Assembly (NCBI GenBank): GCA_023255235.1
Contig: JALRJA010000373.1
Coordinates: 1 to 6,530 of the forward strand
DNA: 6,530 nt
Direction of reading: 5' to 3'
Source of the DNA: Flaviramulus sp.
Lineage (GTDB): Bacteria; Bacteroidota; Bacteroidia; Flavobacteriales; Flavobacteriaceae
Shown here: piece by piece, positions 6,480-6,530 of the stretch
How the letters are laid out: each line of letters begins with the position of its first letter
How positions within the stretch are numbered: the stretch's first letter is position 1
Translations under genes and position numbers: made by a program
Notes under the pieces: model-generated
The model's database searches: none
What the model saw: the letters and a program-made list of their open reading frames with translations, nothing else
Told to the model about the DNA's origin: nothing

Positions 6480-6530
6480 TTATAATTTCTCCATCATATA
6501 ATCCCAAGCAAAATTAATCTTACCGACTGA
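6480..6530 (-). CDS. Partial CDS, C-terminal 16 residues of an upstream gene
   Basis: From the window edge, one - strand frame is open and ends with TAA at 6482-6480, reading ...VGKINFAWDYMMEKL. The other two - strand frames are closed by stops nearby. The amphipathic FAWDYMMEKL ending resembles C-terminal helices of family-4-type glycosyltransferases (FxWDxxAEKL-like), which would suit a neighbour of a deacetylase-like gene. That assignment is a guess from ten residues. The gene lies on the same strand as the operon, but the strong promoter just after it suggests the operon can be transcribed separately. Confidence 0.45.
   Translation of the reverse strand, partial: SVGKINFAWDYMMEKL

Noticed and set aside
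6412..6480. 22-codon frame starting MGMRVVIV, whose ATG overlaps the upstream stop (TAATG)
   Set aside because: The junction looks like coupling, but the frame is very short, matches nothing I recognise and contains the whole TTG-N19-TAGTTTTG promoter, which explains the sequence better.
1..6530. CRISPR arrays, tRNA or rRNA genes, transposases, phage or defence genes
   Set aside because: No regularly spaced direct repeats, cloverleaf-like segments or characteristic protein motifs were seen; all long frames are explained by the six full genes.

Overview
The window looks like chromosomal DNA of a member of the Flavobacteriaceae (Bacteroidota). It is AT-rich and has no Shine-Dalgarno-like leaders. 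A near-consensus Bacteroidota promoter (TTG-N19-TAnnTTTG) is visible. The protein set is typical of the family: a RarA, a DUF5723-type outer-membrane protein, a DUF7033/polysaccharide-deacetylase-like protein and a YjjG-type HAD phosphatase. Genus cannot be read from the sequence.

Layout. Positions 1-70 hold the 3' part of an interspersed repeat on the + strand. rarA follows on the + strand (127-1410). Positions 1416-1585 hold a complete second copy of the same repeat family in inverted orientation, between two convergent gene ends. Five tightly packed genes then run on the - strand from 6368 down to 1596: DUF7033/deacetylase-like protein, YjjG-like nucleotidase, lipoprotein, DUF5723 barrel-like protein and a secreted protein. 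They overlap by 11, 1 and 11 nt at three junctions, with one short gap of 35 nt. The promoter at 6432-6461 can drive the whole set. At the right edge the last 16 codons of another - strand gene enter the window.

How the genes fit together. RarA is a cytoplasmic replication-fork maintenance ATPase, unrelated in function to the convergent operon. In that operon, the lipoprotein, the barrel-like protein and the periplasmic or secreted protein are consecutive and overlapping. This suggests a three-part cell-envelope assembly of unknown role. The first two genes (polysaccharide-deacetylase-like and nucleotide phosphatase) are metabolic or envelope-related, and the link to the trio is only positional.

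The most interesting observations are four: (1) the structured repeat, whose two copies keep their flanks but carry unrelated hairpins in the same slot; (2) the deacetylase-like protein, which appears to lack several expected catalytic or metal-binding residues; (3) the coupled, functionally unknown envelope trio; (4) two 11-nt gene overlaps with the same ATGAAAAYTAA core. I see no tRNA, rRNA, CRISPR array, transposase, phage gene or recognisable defence system.
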